A stretch of 7,487 nt of DNA, taken from NCBI GenBank assembly GCA_946480685.1, contig CAMLLI010000185.1, positions 1-7,487 of the forward strand. The letters are read 5' to 3'. Shown here piece after piece: positions 1-6,205 of the stretch. How positions within the stretch are numbered: the first letter of the stretch is position 1; each line of letters starts with the position of its first letter. The notes under the pieces are model-generated. The model was given only the letters and a program-made list of their open reading frames with translations. It did not search any database and was not told the origin of the DNA. The DNA comes from an uncultured Flammeovirgaceae bacterium (GTDB lineage: Bacteria; Bacteroidota; Bacteroidia; Cytophagales; Cyclobacteriaceae). Both the position numbers and the translations under genes were made by a program.

Positions 1-1233
1 CTGGATAGCGTTGTGGGCAATAAACGTGCATTGGGTATATCCTTTTACTACGCTGCACTGAACGCGAACAAATTAAATCAACCCGACAGTGCCATTGCGT
101 TTCTGAAAAAATCTATCGTGTATAGTGATGCAATCTATAACCTCTCGAGCCTGATCAGAGCCCATACTCTGCTGGCCGATATATATACCTATACCAACCA
201 GCCTGCCCTGGCTGCCGAACAACTGCGGCTTGTGAGCCAGTATAAAGACAGTTTATACAATGCCGAGAAGAGCGGACAGATACAGGAGATGAAATCGCTC
301 TACGAACTGGAAGTGAAAGACAGAACCATTGAGGAGCTCGGACATAAAAATATACTTCAGCAAAAACTCATCAGCAACCAACGGTGGTTAACGATACTCC
401 TGGCTATTGGCATTATTCTGCTCACGGCCTTTATCATTATGCTTTCGCGGCTGCGTGGTATACAGACACGGGCCAATGTGATGCTGGAAGAAAAAAATAA
501 AGCGATAGAATTACAGCGCGAAGAAATGCAGGCACAAGCCGAGTATCTTCATTACCTCAATCAACTTAAATCAAAATTATTCTCGGTGATCAGTCACGAT
601 CTGCGTGGTCCTATCGGCAACCTGCAGTCGTTGCTGGAGCTGGTAACATCCAAAGCGCTGAATCATGAAGAGTTCATGATGATCTCCGATCGCGTAAAAG
701 GTAACCTGAAAGCTACGCAGCGCACACTTGACAATCTGCTCAACTGGTCGCTAAGCCAAATGGAAGGTATACGCACCGAGCGCAAGGCACTTCACATTCG
801 CGCGTGTATAGATGAAGCGTGTCATCTGCTGGCCGATGTTGCCGCACAAAAAAATGTTTCGATCGATAATACCAGTCTTGCCTCTATCCAGGTGATGGCT
901 GATCCCAACCAGGTGCAATTGATTTTGCGCAATCTTATTCACAACGCGGTAAAGTTTTCAACGGTGGGTAGTCGCGTTGAAATTTCAACGCTCATTGAAG
1001 AAAGTCATTGTCGCGTTACGGTGAAAGATTCCGGTATAGGAATGACTCCTGAAGAAGTAAATATGATTCTGGCACAAGAACATTTTACCAAGCGCGGTAC
1101 ACAGGAGGAGAAAGGAACGGGCCTTGGCCTTTTACTCTGCAAAGAATTCATCAAACACAACGGAGGCGAGCTGGGCATCATCAGCAATCAATCGCAGGGT
1201 ACAGAAATATCCTTTACGCTGATGCTGGTATAG
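1..1233 (+). CDS. TPR-containing membrane sensor histidine kinase (5' end outside window)
   Basis: The reading frame is open from base 1, so the N-terminus lies upstream; 410 residues are visible. In order (window numbering) they show: helical TPR-like repeats (about 5-85, with YYAALNANKLNQPDSAIAFL), a linker, one transmembrane helix (about 129-150, WLTILLAIGIILLTAFIIML), a short coiled coil (about 162-188), a HisKA box with FSVISHDLRGP in which His199 is the predicted phosphorylation site, and a HATPase_c domain with an N box (LRNLIHNAVKFS), a G1 box (DSGIGM) and a G2 box (GTGLGLLLCKEF). The protein ends straight after the ATPase domain with no receiver domain. Known for the family: autophosphorylation on His, then transfer to a response regulator. 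Inference: the upstream TPRs face the periplasm or sense protein contacts, as in other Bacteroidota TPR kinases. No response regulator follows, so the partner is upstream or elsewhere. The stimulus is unknown. Confidence 0.93.
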   Translation: MDSVVGNKRALGISFYYAALNANKLNQPDSAIAFLKKSIVYSDAIYNLSSLIRAHTLLADIYTYTNQPALAAEQLRLVSQYKDSLYNAEKSGQIQEMKSLYELEVKDRTIEELGHKNILQQKLISNQRWLTILLAIGIILLTAFIIMLSRLRGIQTRANVMLEEKNKAIELQREEMQAQAEYLHYLNQLKSKLFSVISHDLRGPIGNLQSLLELVTSKALNHEEFMMISDRVKGNLKATQRTLDNLLNWSLSQMEGIRTERKALHIRACIDEACHLLADVAAQKNVSIDNTSLASIQVMADPNQVQLILRNLIHNAVKFSTVGSRVEISTLIEESHCRVTVKDSGIGMTPEEVNMILAQEHFTKRGTQEEKGTGLGLLLCKEFIKHNGGELGIISNQSQGTEISFTLMLV

Positions 1234-1296
1234 TCAGTATTTATCGGCATTCATTAAATGAACATTATACTTCTCCTATACGTTTTACGTTTAGCC

Positions 1297-1330
1297 TAAT
1301 GCCTGAAGTATCGAGGGCATTAATTTTTCT
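1297..1330 (+). terminator. Rho-independent terminator after the histidine kinase
   Basis: TAATGCC at 1297-1303 pairs perfectly with GGCATTA at 1316-1322 around a 12-base loop, and five T follow at 1324-1328. It lies 64 bases after the kinase stop codon and would separate that gene from the metallopeptidase gene. The stem is only 7 bp and the T-run is short, so termination may be partial. Confidence 0.55.
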
Positions 1331-1454
1331 AATCAAAGTTTAATCTGTAACGGGCCTGTGTCGATTTGGCAGTTTTTAACTTTTGGCGCAAAGCTTGTTA
1401 CTTGCAGTAACATCAGAATTTCTGATAAACAACCTAATAAAAACGAAACGAGAA

Positions 1455-2153
1455 ATGGGAGCTTTAATTATTGGTCTTTTTTTCATGGCAATCGGATGGA
1501 TTGTGAGTTCGCGACTGAAGAGTAAATTCAGAGAATATTCACAAACGCATCTTACCCGCGACTTAACAGGTGCTGAAGTAGCACGCCTGATGTTAGCGGA
1601 CAACGGTATACATGATGTACAGGTAACGCACGTTGAAGGTGAGCTTACCGATCACTATAATCCTGCTACTAAAACTGTAAACCTGAGCGAAGCGGTATAC
1701 CATGGCAGAAATGCTGCCGCTACGGCTGTTGCTGCGCACGAGTGTGGTCACGCAGTACAACATGCCAAAGCCTATAGCATGCTCGAACTTCGTTCGGCTC
1801 TGGTACCCATCCAGAATATCAGCGCGAAAGTGATCAACTTCCTGTTTATGATCATGATGTTCGGTGCCTTCTTTGCATCGCAGATCATTCCGTTCGATAT
1901 TGCTTTGCTGGTGATCATTGGATGTTACGGTGTCTTTGCAGCCTTTGCACTGATTACGCTTCCGGTAGAATTTGATGCCAGTAAGCGAGCACTAGCCTGG
2001 GTGCAGTCGCGAGGTATCGTTAACACGCAGGAATACGGTATGGCAAAAGATGCGCTGAAGTGGGCGGCCATGACATATGTAGTAGCTGCTATTGGTGCGC
2101 TTACCACGTTATTTTACTACGTGATGCTCTTCCTTGGCAGCCGTGAGGACTAA
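1455..2153 (+). CDS. YugP-type membrane zinc metallopeptidase
   Basis: A 232-residue integral membrane protein that fits the neutral zinc metallopeptidase family typified by Bacillus subtilis YugP (about 225 residues). An N-terminal membrane helix (about 2-18) is followed by a soluble stretch with HYNPATKTVNLSE (67-79), the zinc-binding HEXXH as HECGH (95-99, His95 and His99 ligands, Glu96 catalytic), a run of membrane helices (about 125-170), EFDAS (172-176, probably supplying the third ligand) and a final helix (about 206-227). The ATG at 1455 is chosen because it opens directly into the membrane helix, as family members do; an in-frame TTG at 1383 would add 24 residues outside the family length. 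No Shine-Dalgarno site is present, only AG-rich bases before the ATG. A TAACTTTTG at 1377-1385 resembles the Bacteroidota -7 element but lacks a good -33 partner. Natural substrates of this family are not established. Confidence 0.93.
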   Translation: MGALIIGLFFMAIGWIVSSRLKSKFREYSQTHLTRDLTGAEVARLMLADNGIHDVQVTHVEGELTDHYNPATKTVNLSEAVYHGRNAAATAVAAHECGHAVQHAKAYSMLELRSALVPIQNISAKVINFLFMIMMFGAFFASQIIPFDIALLVIIGCYGVFAAFALITLPVEFDASKRALAWVQSRGIVNTQEYGMAKDALKWAAMTYVVAAIGALTTLFYYVMLFLGSRED

Positions 2154-2217
2154 CGTTTGTAAACGTTTGAAAAAGTCTTAGAAAAGATTTTAACATTACT
2201 ATAACCGATTTATTTTG

Positions 2218-2251
2218 CAAGCCCGGGTACACACCCGGGCTTGTTTTTTTT
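2218..2251 (+). terminator. Strong rho-independent terminator after the metallopeptidase
   Basis: A perfect 11-bp stem: CAAGCCCGGGT (2218-2228) with ACCCGGGCTTG (2233-2243), tetraloop ACAC, followed by eight T at 2244-2251. It lies 64 bases after the metallopeptidase stop and 47 bases before the acyl-CoA dehydrogenase start. A TATTTTGC at 2211-2218 just before it resembles a -7 element. If that were the dehydrogenase promoter, the hairpin would sit in its leader, but a plain terminator is the simpler reading. Confidence 0.9.
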
Positions 2252-2298
2252 ATACCTTAACTGTTATTGACAAAGTATACTCATTAACCTGACCATAT

Positions 2299-3438
2299 AT
2301 GAATTTTCAACTCACAGAAGAACAACTTGCCGTTCAACAAGCTGCACGCGATTTTGCCAACAACGATTTGCTGCCAGGCGTAATTGATCGCGATACAGAA
2401 CAGAAATTTCCGAAGGATCAAATTAAAAAGATGGGCGAGCTCGGCTTCATGGGCATGATGGTAGATCCTAAATATAATGGCGGTGGCATGGATACTATAT
2501 CCTATGTACTCGCTATGGAAGAAATCTCCAAGATAGATGCGTCTGCATCAGTATGTATGTCGGTAAATAACTCGCTTGTTTGCTGGGGCCTGGAGAAATT
2601 CGGAACGGAAGAACAAAAAGAAAAATACCTGAAGCGCCTGGCTACCGGAGAAGTTATCGGAGCATTCTGTCTTTCAGAGCCGGAAGCCGGATCGGATGCT
2701 ACCAGTCAACGCACCACAGCAGAAGATAAAGGCGACTACTATTTATTGAACGGAACCAAGAATTGGATCACCAACGGTAACAGTGCGAGTATATATATAG
2801 TAATAGCACAAACCGACATCTCTAAAAAGCATAAAGGTATAAATGCACTGATCGTGGAGAAAGGTATGCCAGGGTTTGTTGTCGGTAAGAAAGAAGACAA
2901 GATGGGTATTCGCGGATCGGATACGCACTCGCTCATGTTTACAGATGTGAAAGTACCAAAAGCAAATCGCATCGGCGATGATGGTTTCGGATTTACCTTC
3001 GCCATGACAACACTGAATGGTGGCCGTATCGGTATAGCATCGCAGGCGCTGGGTATAGCAGCCGGTGCGTATGAGCTGGCGCTGAAATATTCCAAAGAGC
3101 GTAAAGCATTTGGTAAAACGTTAGGCGAACATCAGGCTATACAATTTAAACTCGCAGATATGGCTACAAAGATCGATGCTGCGCGTTTACTCGTACACCA
3201 GGCGGCATGGTTAAAAGATCAGAAAAAAGATTTCGTAAAAGCAGCTGCTATGGCCAAACTATATGCATCGCAAATCGCTCAGGATGTTACCACCGAAGCT
3301 GTACAGATTCACGGTGGCTACGGTTATGTAAAAGAGTATCACGTTGAGCGTCTGATGCGCGATGCCAAAATCACCCAGATATATGAAGGTACAACCGAAA
3401 TACAAAAGATGGTGATTTCACGTGAGCTGCTGAGATAA
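2299..3438 (+). CDS. Acyl-CoA dehydrogenase (short- or branched-chain type)
   Basis: A complete 379-residue FAD-dependent dehydrogenase that makes trans-2-enoyl-CoA from acyl-CoA and passes electrons to electron-transfer flavoprotein. Seen in sequence: helical N-domain (1-120); the first family signature as CLSEPEAGSDA (124-134) in the beta domain; WITNG (156-160), part of the flavin-contacting loop; GGRIGIASQALG (241-252) and RKAFGKTLGEHQ (268-279) in the C-terminal helical domain; the second signature around QIHGGYGYVKEY (336-347); and IYEGTTEIQ (361-369), where Glu363 aligns with the catalytic base of short- and medium-chain enzymes. Length and motifs are those of butyryl-CoA or 2-methyl-branched-chain dehydrogenases; the sequence alone does not settle chain length. 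No signal peptide is visible, so it acts in the cytoplasm. No etfAB, thiolase or enoyl-CoA hydratase lies beside it, and terminators flank it, so it is probably monocistronic. No Shine-Dalgarno site precedes the ATG. Confidence 0.97.
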   Translation: MNFQLTEEQLAVQQAARDFANNDLLPGVIDRDTEQKFPKDQIKKMGELGFMGMMVDPKYNGGGMDTISYVLAMEEISKIDASASVCMSVNNSLVCWGLEKFGTEEQKEKYLKRLATGEVIGAFCLSEPEAGSDATSQRTTAEDKGDYYLLNGTKNWITNGNSASIYIVIAQTDISKKHKGINALIVEKGMPGFVVGKKEDKMGIRGSDTHSLMFTDVKVPKANRIGDDGFGFTFAMTTLNGGRIGIASQALGIAAGAYELALKYSKERKAFGKTLGEHQAIQFKLADMATKIDAARLLVHQAAWLKDQKKDFVKAAAMAKLYASQIAQDVTTEAVQIHGGYGYVKEYHVERLMRDAKITQIYEGTTEIQKMVISRELLR

Positions 3439-3461
3439 TATATAGTCTTAAAGCTATCATG

Positions 3462-3497
3462 ATGATCATGTGCAATTAATCGCACATGATCATTTTT
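3462..3497 (+). terminator. Rho-independent terminator after the acyl-CoA dehydrogenase
   Basis: ATGATCATGTGC (3462-3473) pairs perfectly over 12 bp with GCACATGATCAT (3482-3493) around an 8-base AT-rich loop, and a five-T run ends at 3497. It lies 23 bases after the stop codon. The arms are partly self-complementary (ATGATCAT), so other folds exist. There is no T-run on the other strand. Confidence 0.8.
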
Positions 3498-3655
3498 GTT
3501 TCTGCGGATCGATGCGAATTGTATTTCTCTTTCACCCTATAAGTAAATTGTCTGCATAGACCTTCACATTCGTGGTTGAAGAATTCCATAAAGAAAACAA
3601 CTTTTTTTCACCGAAGCCGTAAGAACATCTCTCCCAGCGTGATTTTATTGTTGAT

Positions 3656-3663
3656 TACCTTCG
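3656..3663 (+). promoter_or_regulatory. Possible Bacteroidota -7 element for kptA
   Basis: TACCTTCG matches the TAnnTTTG consensus of Bacteroidota promoters at all fixed positions but one and lies 15 bases before the kptA ATG, giving a very short leader. There is no clear TTG -33 element at the expected 19-21 base spacing, so the call is weak. Nothing else is seen between the preceding terminator and this gene. Confidence 0.3.
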
Positions 3664-3678
3664 CGCGCCGGTATAATT

Positions 3679-4233
3679 ATGATCTCTGAAAAAGAAAACA
3701 CACGCATCAGTAAATTTCTGAGTCTGGTGCTTCGCCATCAACCTGAAACCATCGGCATACAGCTGGATGAACAGGGTTGGGTGCCTGTTGATATACTTTT
3801 GAAACAACTGGCCGCACATGGAAAGAATGTCTCAAAGGAAATACTCGATCATGTAATAGCAACGAATAACAAAAAGCGGTTTGCGTATAATGCTGATGAA
3901 ACAAAGATACGGGCCAACCAGGGACACTCTGTTGAAGTTGACCTGAATTATATACCGCAGCAGCCACCTGCTATACTTTATCACGGCACTGCGGAGCGTT
4001 CACTCGAATCTATCTTTACAACCGGACTTGAGAAGAGAAGCCGGCATCATGTACATCTTAGCAGCGATGTTACCACTGCGCTTGCTGTTGGCAGCCGCTA
4101 CGGCAAACCGGTGTTGCTGATTGTTACTGCCGGTGAAATGTATACCGATGGCTATAGCTTCTACGTGTCTGACAATAACGTATGGCTAACCGATCATGTA
4201 CCGGTAAAGTATTTGAAGCAAAAAGAAGATTAA
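3679..4233 (+). CDS. kptA: RNA 2'-phosphotransferase (KptA/Tpt1 family)
   Basis: 184 residues, the usual length for bacterial KptA. The enzyme moves a 2'-phosphate from RNA to NAD+, releasing nicotinamide and ADP-ribose 1''-2''-cyclic phosphate; in fungi it finishes tRNA splicing. Seen in sequence: the N-terminal winged-helix lobe opens with ISKFLSLVLRHQPE (10-23) and continues through GWVPVDILL (33-41); IRANQGHSV (77-85) lies at the join of the lobes; the C-terminal ART-like NAD+-binding lobe has LYHGT (100-104), SRHHVHLSSD (121-130) and GSRYGKPVLLIV (138-149). The Arg-His-Arg-Arg catalytic set is intact as Arg19, His20, Arg67 and Arg122, with the same spacing as I recall for the structurally studied Runella enzyme. 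Most bacteria lack introns of the type that leave a 2'-phosphate, so the natural substrate here is unknown; no RNA ligase or tRNA gene is nearby. It converges on the next gene with a 12-base gap. Confidence 0.95.
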   Translation: MISEKENTRISKFLSLVLRHQPETIGIQLDEQGWVPVDILLKQLAAHGKNVSKEILDHVIATNNKKRFAYNADETKIRANQGHSVEVDLNYIPQQPPAILYHGTAERSLESIFTTGLEKRSRHHVHLSSDVTTALAVGSRYGKPVLLIVTAGEMYTDGYSFYVSDNNVWLTDHVPVKYLKQKED

Positions 4234-4245
4234 GAAAGTATATAC

Positions 4246-5412
4246 TTAGAACGAATAGCGCTTGCGGCTGAAATTATATTTCAGTCCGATACTGCTGAAG
4301 ATTGAATTGTTGCTCTGTATATTTTTATTGTCGTCACCTAGACTGATATTCAGCCACAGATTTTTGTCGAGTAAATACTCAAACAAAACAGAGAAACGTT
4401 CGCGATCAGGCAATGCTGTTTCGGATTGATAGTGGCCTTTGAGATATTCTACGGAAAGTGCGTAACGACTTTGGGTATAAATAAACCGGAATCCAAACTC
4501 CGTTGATTTATTGGACAGCGAATCTTTCAAGTGCCTGAACACACCCACCAGACTATAATCGTCTTTTACATACGATGGCGTTAACCAGAATGCATAACCG
4601 CCTTTACGAAGCGATGAAGTATTGATAGTATCATTCCGATATGCGCCTGCGTAAGCAAGCTCTACAATAAAGCCTTCACGCTGCGGTGCGAATTCTTCCT
4701 GCTCGCCTTCGGCATTGGCAGCCTCTTCGTTAATGCGTTTCGTTTTTTCGTTATTGATTCGCGTACGCTCCGCATTGAACCATTTGAGTGTGTTGTTCTT
4801 TGCTTCCTGCGTACTGTCTTCCTTCAGTCGCTTTCGTAATTCATTTCGTAATGCTGCTTCTTCGGCCAGTGCCATTTCGGAATAATGTCTGGCCAGCGTG
4901 TCTAACTCCTTTTCAATTTCACGAATACGCTGTATTGATTTTTTACTGGTCTTACCGGAGAATAAAAGTGTTCTGAATCCATACGACAAGCCGCGCAGTT
5001 CTTTATCCTCAAACTCCTTGGTAATAGTCGCAGCTGACACCGAGAATGTACGAAACAACGACTGCCCTACTGTACGCATGGTATCGGCCTGCCAGGTAAC
5101 AGACTTGGGTTTCTTTGTCATCCAATACGGTGCAAACTCCAGCGAGAAGTTTTGCGGAAATTTTTTAAATCCTTCCGTAGCATTGTCAAGAGCAACAGCA
5201 ATGTCGGCCGGTGTGTTGGGACGTTCCACACTGGTAGGTTGCACACCAAGTATACTAAAGGCCGGAGAATTTGGTGTGCGTATACTGTTCAATGAAGGCA
5301 GATCTTTTGTTTCCTGCGCATGCACATATACCGAAGCACATGTTAACAAAAGAAGAAAAAAATGTTTGCCTGCGCTGACGCGGAAATTACAGGAGGATAT
5401 ATTGAATGTCAT
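4246..5412 (-). CDS. Exported protein with coiled coil and putative outer-membrane beta-barrel
   Basis: 388 residues; function not recognised. A signal peptide is clear: Lys16, hydrophobic HFFLLLLTCASVYV (17-30), and likely cleavage after Ala32 (VHA|QE). The mature N-terminus contains SPAFSILG (49-56) and FAPYWMTKK (93-101). These look like hallmark motifs of an uncharacterised Bacteroidota exported family; that resemblance is from memory and not tested. Residues about 157-240 are highly charged and heptad-like, predicted helical or coiled coil (REIEKELDTLARHYSEMALA onward). From about 246 to the end, alternating polar/hydrophobic strands with many Tyr and Phe (GFIVELAYAGAY, STEFGFRFIYTQ, NLWLNISLGD, FSSIGLKYNFS) end in a terminal Phe, as outer-membrane barrels often do. 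The start ATG lies inside the end of the upstream gene with a 26-base overlap and no Shine-Dalgarno site, which suggests translational coupling. The stop codon lies in the 12-base palindrome AAGTATATACTT (4236-4247). Confidence 0.85.
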   Translation of the reverse strand: MTFNISSCNFRVSAGKHFFLLLLTCASVYVHAQETKDLPSLNSIRTPNSPAFSILGVQPTSVERPNTPADIAVALDNATEGFKKFPQNFSLEFAPYWMTKKPKSVTWQADTMRTVGQSLFRTFSVSAATITKEFEDKELRGLSYGFRTLLFSGKTSKKSIQRIREIEKELDTLARHYSEMALAEEAALRNELRKRLKEDSTQEAKNNTLKWFNAERTRINNEKTKRINEEAANAEGEQEEFAPQREGFIVELAYAGAYRNDTINTSSLRKGGYAFWLTPSYVKDDYSLVGVFRHLKDSLSNKSTEFGFRFIYTQSRYALSVEYLKGHYQSETALPDRERFSVLFEYLLDKNLWLNISLGDDNKNIQSNNSIFSSIGLKYNFSRKRYSF

Positions 5413-5743
5413 AAATCACACGGTCGTTATGGTGCTCAACTTCACGTTCGTAGGTAAATGTATCCGGGTTGGCATCGGTAAAGTTATGCTTCACGGAAGT
5501 ATTATTGGTGCTCAGGTTTATATCCTGAACAACCGTAATGCAGCTGATTATACTTTGATGTTCGAGTGGTATAGTATATATACCCTGCTGGTCGGGAAAG
5601 ATTTCTTTGCGTGAATCGTCTGACGAAATAAGCACCACATACGATCCACTCGCTTGCATAAAGCCAACAGTAATTTTCAGTTTCAGTACACCCGTTTCTG
5701 TTGTTTCCAGAAATCGGGTGTCGGTTACAGTTATGGTTGCCAT
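5387..5743 (-). CDS. Small conserved-looking beta-rich protein of unknown function
   Basis: 118 residues from the ATG at 5743; function not recognised. There is no signal peptide, no membrane segment and no lipobox. The sequence alternates in a way typical of beta-sandwich folds: ITVTDTRFLE (4-13), VLKLKITVGFM (19-29), SYVVLISSDD (34-43), IYTIPLEHQ (55-63) and a charged C-terminal strand region VIYDIQYIL (109-117). Codon use resembles the neighbours, which supports a real gene. An upstream in-frame ATG at 5800 would add 19 residues (MFYLHPQVYILNPPDNTYS), but those look like leader DNA and would overlap the likely promoter, so 5743 is preferred. The 3' end overlaps the start of the exported barrel gene by 26 bases, so the two are co-transcribed and probably made in a fixed ratio. 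It may be a cytoplasmic partner or regulator of that protein; this is inference only. Confidence 0.7.
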   Translation of the reverse strand: MATITVTDTRFLETTETGVLKLKITVGFMQASGSYVVLISSDDSRKEIFPDQQGIYTIPLEHQSIISCITVVQDINLSTNNTSVKHNFTDANPDTFTYEREVEHHNDRVIYDIQYILL

Positions 5744-5767
5744 GCTATAGGTGTTGTCGGGTGGGTT

Positions 5768-5800
5768 CAGAATATATACCTGGGGGTGAAGATAGAACAA
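5768..5800 (-). promoter_or_regulatory. Possible promoter of the two-gene - strand operon
   Basis: Read on the - strand, TTG at 5800-5798 is followed after 21 bases by TATATTCTG (5776-5768), an imperfect version of the Bacteroidota -33/-7 pair (TTG, 19-21 bases, TAnnTTTG). It would place the transcript start about 20 bases before the ATG at 5743. The -7 match has an extra base, so confidence is low. Confidence 0.3.
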
Positions 5801-5810
5801 GCACCTTATA

Positions 5811-5830
5811 ATCTGAAATATAATTCAGAT
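5811..5830. repeat. Inverted repeat ATCTGAA / TTCAGAT upstream of the - strand operon
   Basis: ATCTGAA at 5811-5817 and TTCAGAT at 5824-5830 are perfect 7-base inverted arms around six AT-only bases. It lies just upstream of the possible -33 element of the - strand operon, so a regulator-binding palindrome is plausible; a hairpin in a transcript is the alternative. No matching copy was seen elsewhere in the window. Confidence 0.45.
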
Positions 5831-5860
5831 ATACTTGTATAGGAAGAGCAATGTCCGAAC

Positions 5861-6035
5861 ATCTAATTCACTGCCTTGTGAATTAAGATTGTAAGTAAGG
5901 TAAACTAAGCGCCCGGCTGCCGGGCACTTAGCAGAGTAGGTCTTTGTTAGTCTTTTCTGTCATGATAATCGTTAGCCCCAACGTACCGTGCTAGGGGGAT
6001 GCACGCCTCAACTTATAAGCATGAGGAGCTTTTTT
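5861..6035 (+). other. Candidate structured non-coding RNA (unassigned family)
   Basis: No protein reading frame of substance is present. In order I see: hairpin A, ATCTAATTCAC (5861-5871) with GTGAATTAAGAT (5878-5889), 11 pairs and one bulged A; hairpin B, CTAAG-C-GCCCGG (5905-5916) with CCGGGC-A-CTTAG (5920-5931), 11 pairs and one C/A mismatch around CTG; an interleaved pair of helices, CCCC (5976-5979) with GGGG (within 5994-5998) and CGTGC (5987-5991) with GCACG (6001-6005), forming a possible H-type pseudoknot; then CCTCA/TGAGG (6006-6026) and TTTTTT at 6030-6035, a terminator-like end. The T-run favours + strand transcription. No clear promoter is seen. I cannot match the region to tmRNA, RNase P, SRP or 6S RNA, or to a riboswitch. 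A DNA-level role such as hairpin recognition sites of a mobile element is also possible. Confidence 0.35.
6006..6035 (+). terminator. Possible weak terminator of the structured region
   Basis: CCTCA (6006-6010) pairs with TGAGG (6022-6026) around an 11-base loop that itself contains the self-complementary TTATAA, and TTTTTT follows at 6030-6035. The stem is short and its 5' side abuts GCACG of the proposed pseudoknot, so the two structures may compete, as in an attenuator. The strand call rests on the T-run. Confidence 0.35.
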
Positions 6036-6036
6036 G

Positions 6037-6057
6037 TTATTAGAGCCCATCTAATAA
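6037..6057. repeat. Perfect 8-bp hairpin TTATTAGA / TCTAATAA
   Basis: TTATTAGA (6037-6044) and TCTAATAA (6050-6057) are perfect inverted arms around the five bases GCCCA. The loop and its flanks spell AGCCCATC (6044-6051), which recurs at 6218-6225 as one arm of the - strand terminator. The same GATGGGCT segment at 6246-6253 could therefore pair with either copy. Confidence 0.5.
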
Positions 6058-6079
6058 ACATGTATGTTGCATGAAAGAA

Positions 6080-6156
6080 AGCCGGCTACGATTTCAGTGT
6101 CGCCACAACGTTACGGCTAGAGCACAGTACTGAAACCTACCTTCAACAAAGTAGTT
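6080..6156. other. Second candidate pseudoknot and hairpin
   Basis: AGCCG (6080-6084) is complementary to CGGCT (6114-6118), and TTTCAGT (6092-6098) is complementary to ACTGAAA (6129-6135). The segments interleave in the order 1-2-1'-2', the arrangement of an H-type pseudoknot. A small hairpin with one bulge follows, AACCTAC (6134-6140) with GTAGTT (6151-6156). Pairing is perfect within each named segment apart from that bulge, but stems of 5-7 bp can arise by chance. No protein gene covers this stretch. Confidence 0.3.
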
Positions 6157-6205
6157 ATCTCGTTTTTACACAACCCAACTGCTGTAACCATTAACGGGAT
6201 ACCTG

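Noticed and set aside
1383..1454. TTG start extending the metallopeptidase by 24 residues
   Set aside because: The added residues precede the membrane helix with which family members begin, and the TTG overlaps a possible promoter element.
2739..3095. A 118-codon - strand frame
   Set aside because: It is antisense to the core of the acyl-CoA dehydrogenase, whose motifs are unambiguous; it has no family features.
4898..5614. A 238-codon open frame on the + strand
   Set aside because: It lies wholly antisense to two overlapping - strand genes with signal peptide and strand patterning that make sense. Its own product has no recognisable domain and low-complexity Ser/Val/Cys content.
5744..5800. 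Upstream ATG adding 19 residues to the small beta-rich protein
   Set aside because: It would place the start codon within the likely -33 element, and the extra residues do not resemble a signal peptide or the rest of the protein.
5861..6057. Integron attC sites
   Set aside because: The bulged hairpins recall attC folding, but the required inverted core triplets AAC/GTT with the R and L boxes are not present at the stem bases, and no cassette gene or integrase is nearby.
5841..6200. RNase P RNA or tmRNA
   Set aside because: GAGCAATGTCCG near 5846-5857 faintly resembles the first conserved RNase P region, but the other conserved regions are absent. No tRNA-like T-arm or tag-peptide frame for tmRNA was found on either strand.
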